Source: Fragilaria radians (Eukaryota > Bacillariophyta > Fragilariophyceae > Fragilariales > Fragilariaceae). Taken from it: a stretch of DNA of 16,656 nucleotides. The position numbers and the translations under genes were made by a program. The notes below the pieces were generated by a model, which did not search any database, was not told the DNA's origin, and saw only the letters and a program-made list of their open reading frames with translations. The stretch covers positions 313,379 through 330,034 of the forward strand of contig CAAAJI010000010.1 of NCBI GenBank assembly GCA_900642245.1. The letters are read 5' to 3'. Shown piece after piece: positions 8,299 through 16,656 of the stretch. How positions within the stretch are numbered: position 1 is the stretch's first letter; each line of letters begins with the position of its first letter.

Positions 8299-8550
8299 TC
8301 ATACTGCTTCAGATTCTTTTGATTGCTTTGAACCTTTATTGACATGAGACTGATCACGGGATGCATAAGCTTTGATAGCACAAGATATGTCTTTCTTCTC
8401 TGAGTTGTAGCTAATTGTTGAACCAATGAGAGAGTCTTGAAACAAAACATCTTCTCTTTTCTTATTAAATTTCATTATGTCATCAAACCTCTTTTTGACT
8501 AAATGACTTATCTCAGTTGCCACATTTCTTTCAGAAACGAAGGTCCCAAT
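8299..8550 (-). CDS. Exon-like open frame next to the LTR, unrecognised
   Basis: An acceptor (ttatctgctctag on the minus strand) ends at 8551. From 8550 the frame is open for 83 codons to TGA at 8301-8299. The peptide includes ATEISHLVKKRFDDIMKFNK and SEKKDISCAIKAYASRDQSH and is charged and helix-prone. There is no ATG at its start (the first in-frame Met is inside), so an upstream exon is needed. None is evident in the purine-rich minus-strand DNA to the right. It ends 44 bases from the outer end of the gypsy LTR. It may be the 3' end of a host gene or of another element. Family not recognised. Confidence 0.35.
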   Translation of the reverse strand: MGTFVSERNVATEISHLVKKRFDDIMKFNKKREDVLFQDSLIGSTISYNSEKKDISCAIKAYASRDQSHVNKGSKQSKESEAV

Positions 8551-9020
8551 CTAGAGCAGATAATTAATATGTTTTTGGCTATTCATTTTTTCTTTCCCTC
8601 TTGTATAGATATTCTTGTATTTTGTCTGTTTCCTATATCTTCTTCTTTCAACTTTCCTTCACTTTGCCTGGATATATACCTTTCTCGCAATCATACATTT
8701 TTCTTCCTAGGAATAATGCTAAAATTGAAACTTCTTTACTTATGAAATGAATCATAGAATATTTATTACCTCCTCAAGCAAACCTCATGGTTAATGCTTG
8801 GAAGGTCACACAATAACTGCTAAAGCCTAAACAATGAATCCAAAGACCTTTTCTGCCTTTTCAAAAGTTGAAGTATTACATATCCCCACCTCATGGGATC
8901 AACCCGAGCTGAATGAAAACTATGTATTGTTGTAAATCACATTGGAAATCGATGATTTGCCATTATACCTTAAAAAAAATAAAGGTGTAAACAAACATTT
9001 TTACGGTCAATAATATAAGA
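8551..9020. other. Intergenic; pyrimidine-rich stretch then AIP1 3' flank
   Basis: About 8575-8690 is strongly C/T rich on the plus strand. The rest is AT-rich and presumably contains the AIP1 3' UTR. No gene is supported. Confidence 0.4.
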
Positions 9021-11151
9021 TTATGAGAACTTGCTTTCAATGTCCTTTTGAACGTCCCATTGGTTAACGCAAGCGTCAGATCCGACACTTACAAGTCTCC
9101 CACATCCCATGAATGGCTCATTAGAGTCTAAGGGGAAAAACGACAAGCCCGTCACTCCACCACGGTGAGAAAAGGGGTAGTGGAGTCTCTTCGACGGCCT
9201 CCGAAGAGACCATAGGTAGAGAGAATCATCCGCGCCACCACTAGCTAGAACATTATCATCCATAGACCATGCTAAACAGGTGATCCTCTGTGTATGGAAG
9301 CACCATCGAGACTTTCCAATTATGCATTTGAACTCCGACGATGTAGTATCCCTGATGCAAATATCACGAACATCACTTGATGCCAATTTTGTCTGATCGT
9401 GAGACAGGGAGAGGGCGTAAATGGGTTTCAGGTGAGCACCTACGATGCTCTGGATTTCTTCAAGTTTAAATGCGCTAGAGACATTATAAACATGGATTTT
9501 ACAATCTTCGCCACCCACATATATTGTTGAGTCATCCAAGGAGACACAAACAGAAAGAGCAACATAGTCTAAAGATTGCAAAGACGAGACCGCACCATCG
9601 CACCGTATCATAAGAATTCCTTTCACAGTCAATATTACTGTAAGCTCAGTTCCAGTAGCGATTGCGTTGGGTTGTGCATCCAATGAGATGGGTGGATTCA
9701 CAGTGTTTCCCGTGACGTCGATTTTGCGAACGGTGTCATCCCATCCAGCAGTCATGACTTCACCAAGACAAGTAACCGTAAGACATGAAATGATAGCATC
9801 TCCATGCATCTTCCCCAATAAATCTGTAGATTCAGGATTACTGAAACGCTTAACAGGTTCATTGGTTGCGAGAGAAAACTGGCATAAAACTCCATCAGAG
9901 TCTCCGGTGTATAGAAAACCTCTTGAAATATCAATTGCCATGCCAGTGATAGGGGCAACATGACCAGTGTATTTTTCATAGTCGACTAATCCATTCGGAA
10001 ACATGGGTGGCTTTGGCAATAAGCCTATCTCTCCGTTGATAGTTACGACAACAGGAATGTCGTCCTTGATAAATGCGCAGCCTGTTACCATAGCGCCGAT
10101 TGGTGTTGACGCCTTGCTTTCACCTGATAGTAACTCCACAACATCCCATGTGTAGACGACTTCCAAGGGCTCTGCGGAGAGCAATTTGGTTGTTCCATCG
10201 GCAGAGCAGGTTAAAATGTGGGTATCATTGGAATTCCAGACGCATCCATAGATCGTTCCCTGATGTACATTTTCTAATTTGGATTTTAATTCCATGGTCT
10301 TTCCATCGTAAATCGCGACCGTCCTGTCAGCCCCAACAGAGACCAAAAGCAAACCATTCGAAGAAAATTGTAAGCCGTTCACAGCACCCTTGACATGCAC
10401 AGCTTCTTCTGGCACACCATCTACAATTCGCTTGAAAGGTGGACCAGAGTGACAATAAACTTTTGAATCGTCCATTCCGCCAGATACTAGTCGCATGGGA
10501 CGATTTGGCTTGATATCACAAGACGAGGCCCGTCCACGGGTATGCTGAGTCAGTTCGCCACATGTGACTCCAGTATCCCATTGTATAACACGGACGCAGT
10601 CACTGGACGAATCCATGCGTTCCCCTGCAACACAAATCTAGAATCAAAAACGTTAACATATTATCATATAACCAATAAAAGGAAAGAGAGTGAATCTCAA
10701 GAGTTAATGTACATAATGAAATCGAGAATATGAAACTTACCCTTTTGCTTTCAAAATCCCATGCAATACATCGTATTGGCCCACTCAGAACGGTCAAATC
10801 CAATTTACAAAGATGCTCTTCGTTATCCCAACTCCAAACACGCAATTTACCACGAACATCTGCTGATGCAATATATGATCCAGAAGGACTAAACTTGGCA
10901 CATGTCACGTTGGCCATGTGGCCTCGGTAAACAAAAGAACTCGATCCTCCATCTTTACTAAAGTCTCTGACAATAACTAGTTTACCTGAAGCGTACAAAA
11001 GAATTGAGCGATCATTATTAATGCGTCCAGGTCTTCCATCCAATACCGTTGGCTCTCCACGTGTTGTAGAGGGGAGAGGAGGAGAGGAAAGAACTAAAGG
11101 TGAGGTTAGGGGAATACAAGAGTTGCTTGCATCCACTAATAATGTTGTCAT
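9021..11151 (-). CDS. AIP1: Actin-interacting protein 1 (WDR1-type WD-repeat protein), two exons
   Basis: AIP1/WDR1 works with cofilin/ADF to disassemble and cap actin filaments. The model is exon 1 at 11151-10741, intron 10740-10638 (103 bases, donor gtaagt, acceptor gattctag) and exon 2 at 10637-9021, giving 675 residues. The junction reads AWDFESKR|ICVAGERMDS, matching the family's DSKRI-VVGEG stretch. The alternative acceptor ttgcag is out of phase. Exon 1 carries LYASGKLVIVRDF (53-64) and HMANVTCAKFSPSGSYIASA (78-97), with LRVWSWD at 103-109. Exon 2 carries GPPFKRI, IYDGKTMELKSKL and further WD repeats, ending LVSVGSDACVNQWDVQKD. This fits the double seven-blade propeller. The protein is somewhat longer than animal WDR1 (about 606). 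The start is the first ATG in exon 1; an extra 5' exon cannot be excluded. Confidence 0.94.
10638..10740 (-). other. AIP1 intron
   Basis: Minus-strand donor AAAAGG|GTAAGTTT at 10740 and acceptor tttttgattctag at 10638. It is phase 0 and 103 bases long. Reading through it would add non-conserved residues and hit a stop. Confidence 0.88.
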
Positions 11152-11165
11152 GGGTCCTTCAAAAT

Positions 11166-11453
11166 TCAAAATTCGAATCTTGTAGTTCTGGAGGTGTAAA
11201 CCATTTTACTTCCTCCATCGGATACTATTTCGGTTGAAGTACCTCCTACGCCAAAACGCATGAGGTCTTTACACATACTGTGACCAGTAACTGGTATCAA
11301 AAACGTCATCTTGATTGACAGAAAGCATAATGTTTCTAGTCTTCTTTGTAATTTAGCACACAATTGTTTCAAACCTGCCAGAACTAGTAATAACCCTGAA
11401 TTCTGGAGAAAGTCAATGCATGGAAATTTGATCATTCTTGATGCAAGTGCCAT
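11166..11453 (-). CDS. Short open frame upstream of AIP1, unrecognised
   Basis: An ATG at 11453 opens 95 codons ending at TGA 11168-11166, 14 bases before the AIP1 start and on the same strand. The peptide starts MALASRMIKFPCIDFLQNSG and later has FGVGGTSTEIVSDGGSK. No family is recognised. It may be chance, a gene remnant, or an upstream reading frame in the AIP1 5' UTR. Confidence 0.2.
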   Translation of the reverse strand: MALASRMIKFPCIDFLQNSGLLLVLAGLKQLCAKLQRRLETLCFLSIKMTFLIPVTGHSMCKDLMRFGVGGTSTEIVSDGGSKMVYTSRTTRFEF

Positions 11454-12440
11454 TCTCTCCAAAAGTTAGAAACAGTTTTAAATGCAAAAAGTCAAATATG
11501 ACACATCCTTGTCATGCTTCCTGATATGCTAAGAGTATGCACCACTTACTCAGAATCTCCATTGTACATTAGCAAAGCATGGAAAAGGGGAAACATAGTT
11601 ACAAGCTCTTATGAATTTATGCATTTCTGCCTTCGGAAATATTTCGAGTAACCGCAAAATTGAATGAGGATAAATAATATGTCATAATAAGGTAAATATA
11701 TTGATGAATAAACATACAATTTAGGCGGTAGATAATGTGATTCAGAAAACTTGAATCATTTCACACTGCAACTCTTCACAAGAGTTGAAGATATATTAGT
11801 ATACAAAAGAAATAAAAGATGCAATCATAGAAACCCTCTAAAATTTGATCATAATTCTCATTGTGTCTATTCGTCACTCATTCTATAGCAGATATGATGC
11901 CAAGTAATTCCCCAGTGCAACTTCTCTTGAAGCTGAATGCAATACCTGATCCTGTATCAGAAACATGCATTTACAATCAATATCATGCATAATCCCACCA
12001 AACATTTTTCTGAATACCTTTTTCAGGTTCCAATAAAATCTGGATTTATACCATTTAGCAGAAAGCGAGAGAAATATATGTGAAGTAGCACTGGAAATCA
12101 AACCTAGATTGATTTGTACAATGCTTACTGAGCAAAGTAACGGTTGCTTCAAATGTCTAACTTTACAGAAAATTTGATTCGTTTTACTCTAGTTCCCCTG
12201 CTCTTTTCCCAAATGGACATGATAAAGGTGAAGCTTAATATATGATTTGGTGACATGACGTGAATACGTCAGAAGGAATTTGCTTAACATGTTTCATATC
12301 AAAGGGATAAATACAAAAAAGTTCATTAGTGAATTATGCTTTATAAGGATATATATTGATGCAGAAAATCAATCTCTGTTAATAGAATTTCGCATTCAAA
12401 TTGCTTCAAAATGCCATAGACATGGGGGTCTCAACAATAG
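11454..12440. other. Intergenic, no supported gene
   Basis: AT-rich DNA upstream of AIP1. A minus-strand open stretch at 11883-12152 has no ATG at its start and no recognisable motif. A perfect short inverted repeat, aactctt-cac-aagagtt, lies at about 11769-11785. Nothing else stands out. Confidence 0.4.
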
Positions 12441-12803
12441 ATGAAAGGAAAGGGTGGTGAGTCACCACCAATGCCTTTGGAACCTGCAGGTTATACGGTT
12501 TACTTCAAACACAGGTTACCTTCCCCTGAAGGATTTGATTCACTCAACCATAACTGTCGCACTCCATGGTTCACATCAACATTCTATGATCAAATTGCAG
12601 ATAAGTTTTGTCAACAAGTGTAAACTCCGAGCCTACTTTACCTTCTGGTATTTTAAGAGGCATCAAAAAGTTATGATTTACGATCCAATGGGAGACCTGC
12701 AGCACAACCTCTATTTCATGCTGATGGCAACACATATTACCCTGTTCATAGTCTTTATGATATTGCAACTCAATTTGAAACTTTATCGCCAGGAAACTTT
12801 TGA
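12441..12803 (+). pseudogene. Unrecognised coding fragment in two frames (mini-intron or frameshift)
   Basis: The first frame (12441-12620) reads MKGKGGESPPMPLEPAGYTV and GFDSLNHNCRTPWFTSTFYD, then DKFCQQ, and stops at TAA 12621. A second frame resumes at about 12660 with SYDLRSNGRPAAQPLFHADG, then NTYYPVHSLYDIATQFETLS, and stops at TGA 12801. Both look like real protein. A 42-base GT..AG segment (12618-12659) with a pyrimidine-rich tail (ctactttaccttctggtattttaagag) would join them in phase. Otherwise a frameshift is needed. No family is recognised. It could be a decayed gene or transposon protein fragment. Confidence 0.4.
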
Positions 12804-13384
12804 TGTTGGCAGAAGCTATGTATTTTTAATCTGTAGGGTTAACTTCTAGTTCTCGTCTTGCATATCTTGTAATACTTTGTTCCTTGCAAAATAATGTCTT
12901 GGAACAAGTATGCAATTTAAAAGATACGAAAATACATTTCATCGTACAATACATGTTTAGAATAACTTTTAAATTCTTATGTTGTGACGTTGTAGTTGTT
13001 CGTGCGTCAGCCCCGCCCAAGCGTAGAATTTATTTTCACATATCACGGTTTGTTTTAAAGAATTTCTGTTTCCTCAATATAATGTAAAAGGAAGCGTAGT
13101 CGTGCACATTCTCATTTCTGGAAACTTCTAAAGAAAGAATTTAGACTGGTTGACGTGTAAGCAACCCGGACATATTAAGAATTTGAAGTGTATACCCCTT
13201 GTTAGTTATTTCTTTTCAGTCGAGCATTCTACACGATGGCATAATTTTGTTGAAGACGTCGTCGACACCAGTTCTTAAAAGTTGAAAGAATTACAGGAAA
13301 ATTTTCTTTTTCTTCTCAGGTGCTTGTCACGTTTCACATCTCGCTGTCCTCTTGCTTAGTACTTCTCTTTGCTTACATATTAAA
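12804..13384. other. Upstream region of the small mitochondrial-type gene
   Basis: There is no coding frame with recognisable content. The part nearest 13384 contains a pyrimidine-rich stretch (ttttctttttcttctcagg, about 13302-13320) that could be a 5' UTR intron acceptor. The promoter of the gene starting at 13385 should lie here but no element is distinctive. Confidence 0.35.
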
Positions 13385-13944
13385 ATGTCGTTACGACTCA
13401 TTGCCGCTCAAATGCCCTCAAGAACGAGGAAAACATTTTCGCAGTTGCGTTGCTTTTCACTGGGGTTGAATGAAACAGAGGAAACAAAATTCCAACCTGT
13501 GTATGTACACCATTTATCACAGGTTGCCCTAGAGCATTTACAAAACAACCACTTTGAATGGCTTATTTCACAGAACTTGCATGTTGGATTGAAGATTAAT
13601 TCCGATGGAACATTTGTCTTAAGATTTCCAGAATCGAAGAGTAACGGAAGAATTTGGTGCGTGTAGTGAATTTCCATTCATTTCCTCGTTGAATCCAGCA
13701 TCTTGTTTTACTGATCGTGATATTTCTCCAACATTACTGCATTCACGTTAGGACAAGCTATGATGGAGGAAAGAAGCAACATTGGTTATCAACCTACAAC
13801 GCTGGATCACTCTCTCGATATTTAATGAAAGATGTCTTAGAAGGAGTAATGCAAGTAGAAAAATCGGTTGATGATAATGTCAGGAAATCTGTGGATGAAA
13901 TGATCCTGAATTTAGGGAAGCAGGATAGATCTCGTTTTGAGTAA
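13385..13944 (+). CDS. Small probable mitochondrial protein, possible frataxin-like fold, two exons
   Basis: Exon 1 is 13385-13656, the intron 13657-13751 (95 bases, donor gtgcgt, acceptor attcacgttag) and exon 2 13752-13944. Together they give 154 residues. Residues 1-28 are rich in Arg/Ser/Leu with no acidic residue (MSLRLIAAQMPSRTRKTFSQ), a classic mitochondrial presequence. The rest has a predicted helix (38-54), then DGTFVLRF (74-81), NGRIW (87-91), TSYDGGKKQHWL (92-103) and a C-terminal helix from about 109. Order and spacing resemble frataxin/CyaY (helix, sheet with GTYVINKQ..QIWLSSP..SGP, helix), and the intron splits the Trp codon of the IW motif. The acidic ridge on the first frataxin helix is not obvious, so the assignment is tentative. 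If correct, the role is iron-sulfur cluster assembly in mitochondria. As a gene it is well supported. Confidence 0.72.
13657..13751 (+). other. Intron of the small mitochondrial-type gene
   Basis: Donor AATTTG|GTGCGT and acceptor cacgttag|GACAAG restore a Trp codon (TG+G). Without splicing the frame stops at once (TGC GTG TAG). Confidence 0.8.
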
Positions 13945-14168
13945 ATACTTTTTTGAAAAGGAATTTAACAGTATTTGTTACCCAGCACAGGGCAAATCGG
14001 TAATCCTGTGAAATGGTCAAAGACGAATCTCATTAGTTTCCTAATACCTATGAATTAATCTCTAAAGCTTTATCCCTTTACGAAACCTCTCGAAACTGAG
14101 CACCCCATGAAGTAATAATCAGTTATTTGCCATTCAGCAGTCTTAATACTAGCTTACGGAAGATTGTC
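13945..14168. other. Convergent 3' intergenic spacer
   Basis: This 224-base spacer lies between the stops of the plus-strand mitochondrial-type gene and the minus-strand hydroxylase gene. It should contain both 3' ends. No separate gene is seen. Confidence 0.6.
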
Positions 14169-16091
14169 TCACTTAGCCGCTTGAAATATCGCGAGAATGC
14201 CTTCGTTGTACAGAGATTGAGCGATTTCCACTTTATCCTCGATATCGTCATGGATTAAATCTCCTACCATAATCCAATGTGGTTCCACGGTCTTGAGGAT
14301 TGTTTCAATCGCTGGTGCATCGTCCATTTCAAACTCAAGAGGGCTCAATGGGCTTCCATGGTATACTCTAGAGTTATCCATGCAGTGATATAAAACCGCT
14401 TTATCATCTTCCAACACAAGCCTTGCAATCCCTGGTCGAACTAATCTTATCATCGAGTTTGGTAAAATTTTGCCACCATTAGCGTCCCGATTATCGTTTG
14501 TGTAACTTGCTTCTTTAGCACTTAAAGCAGGAGGCAATCGATCTGACAAGAAACGTTTTCCCATCTGATCACATGCAGCATCAATTAAAGATAATGCTTC
14601 TTTCGATACACGCATAATGCGCTTTTTAGTCTCCTCCATAAAAGTTTTGCGTAAATTATCTAATTCACGCTGACCTTGCTCACCGCTGAAACTTCCGTCT
14701 CGTTGACTAAGTGGTTTCAACTCTTCTGGGTCCTCAGGTTGGTCATAAATGGCGCCCATGTATTCCAAAAAGTTACGTGGTAAGCCCTGCCTCAAAGTTG
14801 TGGAGATTTCGCTTTGCGCAGCAGCCTCAAGAGCTTGTGGTATGAGCAATTCCAAAAAATCAATCCAAGCCCAATTTTGCATTGCGCTGACAGTCACATG
14901 TAGAGAATGAAATTGATTGTCATCGAGTGTACACGCCTGATGGATCCAACCGCGTGGAAGGTACAATAGATCTCCAGGACTCAATACAACATCTAACAAA
15001 GGTTGTACATCCTTGAGTTCATCTTCTGTGTAGTCGCGAGAGCTAACACGTGGAAGTGTTTCTCTTTTGCTCAGAGGCGCATATACCTTCCAGCGCTTTT
15101 TCCCTTCCACTTGAAGTATGTAGGCACAAATATCGTCGTAGTGTGGAGAAAATCCCTGAGAAGATCCAGGAGGCGTCAAGTACACATTTGATCCAACCAT
15201 ACATCCCCATTCGATTTCTAAAGTAGAAAGAAGAGACCATATTTCCTCAACGTGTTCTTGTGGACAGAGCAAACGAATTGTAGCACCGTTGTCGTAGTTC
15301 GACCATACATCCTTAGCATCCAGTAACAAAACTTCGTCTTCATTTTTTGGAATAGGATTTAATGTGATTCGGCGTCGAGAACCATTTATATGTTCATATT
15401 GGGTGATAGTCAGATCTCTAGCGTATGCCAAAGGGGCTGTTTCAATTAAAGAATGAATTCGGGACTTTGAGATAAATCCATCCCATCGATTAGCAATTCC
15501 ATGATCTTGCACTAACAGTGGCTTTTTCTCCCAATACGATTGATAAAACTCCGAAACAGTGATATTTCCCCCTAAAATAGATTGGAAGAGGCATTTCGCA
15601 CGCTCCTTTACGGTAGAGTCTTCGAGCAATTTTGACTTGTTAACGAAATCAGGATAACATGTTTTATCCTTTTCTGATTGATTCAAGGGGAAAGACTGAA
15701 GGATCTCCGCAGGTCTCAGTGTCGAAAGTGCACCATTTATCAAGTCGCCTGACGAATCACGTTTGAAGATATCTTGGGATTCATGTTCCGATTCTCCAGC
15801 ATCGTTTTCGTCCCTAGTAGTCGTAGAAGCAAGGATGTCATCTCTTTTAGAAGCTAACGCTTGTGGATGCTTACGTCTCTTGAGGGGAGGCTTCTCAGCT
15901 AGTCTAGAGTGCATCTCATTGCCCTTATCGGATTTTTTTTCATCGCCATCACTCTTCCCATCATCTTCATTTTCAGGAAGTTGGTTTGAAATTTTGAATT
16001 TCTTCTTGGCACGTTTCTTTGCGGCTCGTGACATACCAACACCTATTTTTTCATCGATGGCTTGGATGTCGTCTTTCTCATCGGGTTCCAT
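14169..16091 (-). CDS. RIOX1: JmjC ribosomal/histone hydroxylase, NO66/MINA53 (RIOX) family
   Basis: This is a 2-oxoglutarate and Fe(II)-dependent oxygenase. Relatives hydroxylate a histidine of ribosomal protein uL2 (NO66) or uL15 (MINA53), and demethylase activity has been claimed for NO66. The 640-residue single-exon protein has a lysine/arginine-rich N-terminus with nuclear-localisation character (21-32 and 67-75) and an acidic serine-rich linker. FYQSYWEKKPLLVQ (182-195) opens the cupin domain. GFSPHYDDICAYILQVEGKK (313-332) carries the iron ligands His317 and Asp319 and Lys332, which by position should bind 2-oxoglutarate. LLYLPRGWIHQA (375-386) gives the third ligand, His384. The C-terminus, about 540-640, matches the winged-helix part. 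All catalytic residues are present. NO66 is favoured over MINA53 because of the long basic N-terminus, but the subfamily is not certain. Confidence 0.94.
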   Translation of the reverse strand: MEPDEKDDIQAIDEKIGVGMSRAAKKRAKKKFKISNQLPENEDDGKSDGDEKKSDKGNEMHSRLAEKPPLKRRKHPQALASKRDDILASTTTRDENDAGESEHESQDIFKRDSSGDLINGALSTLRPAEILQSFPLNQSEKDKTCYPDFVNKSKLLEDSTVKERAKCLFQSILGGNITVSEFYQSYWEKKPLLVQDHGIANRWDGFISKSRIHSLIETAPLAYARDLTITQYEHINGSRRRITLNPIPKNEDEVLLLDAKDVWSNYDNGATIRLLCPQEHVEEIWSLLSTLEIEWGCMVGSNVYLTPPGSSQGFSPHYDDICAYILQVEGKKRWKVYAPLSKRETLPRVSSRDYTEDELKDVQPLLDVVLSPGDLLYLPRGWIHQACTLDDNQFHSLHVTVSAMQNWAWIDFLELLIPQALEAAAQSEISTTLRQGLPRNFLEYMGAIYDQPEDPEELKPLSQRDGSFSGEQGQRELDNLRKTFMEETKKRIMRVSKEALSLIDAACDQMGKRFLSDRLPPALSAKEASYTNDNRDANGGKILPNSMIRLVRPGIARLVLEDDKAVLYHCMDNSRVYHGSPLSPLEFEMDDAPAIETILKTVEPHWIMVGDLIHDDIEDKVEIAQSLYNEGILAIFQAAK

Positions 16092-16529
16092 AATGTATTT
16101 GATGAGTCTACATTAAAAAATGATTTATTTTTACGCAGTTGCAATTCTTTCAGTGGTTAGAAACAATCGAACAGTATCCGGATTCATCAGTGCACTTTTA
16201 TCAAAAGCCCTTCTTTACGTCTGAAAGTGTTGCATATTTCCATTCCATAATGCGAAGAGTATAGAAAGCATTACATAGATAGTAAAGGATGATAATTACT
16301 AATGTGTGAACGTAAAGAGTTTCCAAATTCTCTGTAATCACTTGGACCAAAAGTATTGGACATACCTTAAAATGGTGAAAAATTTACAACAGTCAGTTGA
16401 CATATGCATAGGCAAATGTACTCAAAGGTAAACCATGCACCCCAAGAAAACACACACTAAATTCATTAAAGACTATGCTTTTGATGAATTTGTGGAAGGT
16501 TTAGAAAGAATGGTTGACTATGTAACATA
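16092..16529. other. Upstream region of the hydroxylase gene with a coding-like plus-strand patch
   Basis: It holds the promoter of the minus-strand hydroxylase gene. On the plus strand, after a possible acceptor (caattctttcag) at about 16152, a frame is open to TAG about 16261. It reads WLETIEQYPDSSVHFYQKPF then TSESVAYFHSIMRR. A donor-like gtatag follows the last Arg-Arg. This could be an exon of a divergent gene, but no second exon was found. The rest is AT-rich and shows nothing. Confidence 0.25.
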
Positions 16530-16656
16530 TTCTAGATTTAGATGAGTACATATGAGAATACTATTTCTAGTATTCTTAACTATGTGCTAACGATAACTTG
16601 GACATCTACAGTATCGGTACGCCCACACATCTCTTAGTCTTAGTAATCTATTGTAG
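16530..16656 (-). repeat. Diverged LTR fragment related to the Ty3/gypsy LTRs
   Basis: The run from cttggac to atctcttag near the window end aligns without gaps to the LTR core starting at 5374 (cttggacgtctccaac...), with 30 of 41 bases identical by hand count. Flanking pieces also align: tagaat..tat before it, and agtaat..ttgtag after it (compare tctagtaatgttag). Orientation is the same as the two LTRs at 5078 and 7842. It runs off the window, so its extent is unknown. Confidence 0.6.

Noticed and set aside
11769..11785. Short perfect inverted repeat (aactctt-cac-aagagtt)
   Set aside because: Seven-base arms in AT-rich intergenic DNA are expected by chance. No terminator or element context.
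11883..12152. 89-codon minus-strand open frame
   Set aside because: It starts at TTG rather than ATG and has no recognisable motif or clear splice sites. Probably chance.
12826..13087. Opposed 64- and 67-codon frames
   Set aside because: They overlap on opposite strands in AT-rich DNA and neither shows a motif or splice context.
15763..16116. 117-codon plus-strand frame, serine/phenylalanine rich
   Set aside because: It is the antisense shadow of the lysine/glutamate-rich N-terminus of the hydroxylase gene.
1..16656. CRISPR arrays, bacterial operons, phage defence or toxin systems
   Set aside because: No repeat arrays or prokaryotic gene signals. Introns and gene content show a eukaryotic chromosome.

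Overview
This is a eukaryotic nuclear window. It has spliceosomal GT-AG introns, about 60-65% AT by impression, and well-spaced genes. It carries three clearly recognisable conserved genes, one small probable mitochondrial protein gene, and a central block of decayed LTR retrotransposons. The Ty1/copia relic has a 'YSDAEE'-type motif after the reverse transcriptase (RT). That motif, the short introns and the style of the Ty3/gypsy protease and integrase suggest a stramenopile alga, probably a diatom. This assignment is inference, not proof.

Layout from left to right. Positions 1-1994 hold exon-like fragments of unrecognised genes on both strands (plus 139-291 and 430-644; minus 982-1205 and 1446-1643). 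Positions 1995-3281 (minus) are a complete CDC37 (Hsp90 co-chaperone). About 3700-4660 (minus) is a heavily mutated Ty1/copia RT/RNase H relic. Positions 5078-8255 (minus) are a decayed, internally deleted Ty3/gypsy element with both LTRs still recognisable. Positions 8299-8550 (minus) are an exon-like open stretch beside that element. Positions 9021-11151 (minus) are AIP1/WDR1 (actin-interacting WD-repeat protein) in two exons. About 12441-12803 (plus) is an unrecognised coding fragment that needs either a very short intron or a frameshift. Positions 13385-13944 (plus) are a two-exon gene for a 154-residue protein with a mitochondrial-type presequence and a possible frataxin-like fold. Positions 14169-16091 (minus) are a single-exon JmjC protein hydroxylase of the NO66/MINA53 (RIOX) family. 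The right edge (about 16530-16656) holds a third, more diverged copy of the same LTR family as the Ty3/gypsy element.

The host genes are unrelated housekeeping functions (kinase chaperoning, actin turnover, ribosome-linked oxygenase, possible iron-sulfur cluster metabolism). They do not form a pathway, as expected for a eukaryotic chromosome. I found no convincing new multi-gene system. The most useful leads are the small frataxin-like candidate, the hidden exons that simple ORF calling misses, the 4-base stop/start overlap after CDC37, and the layered retrotransposon history.
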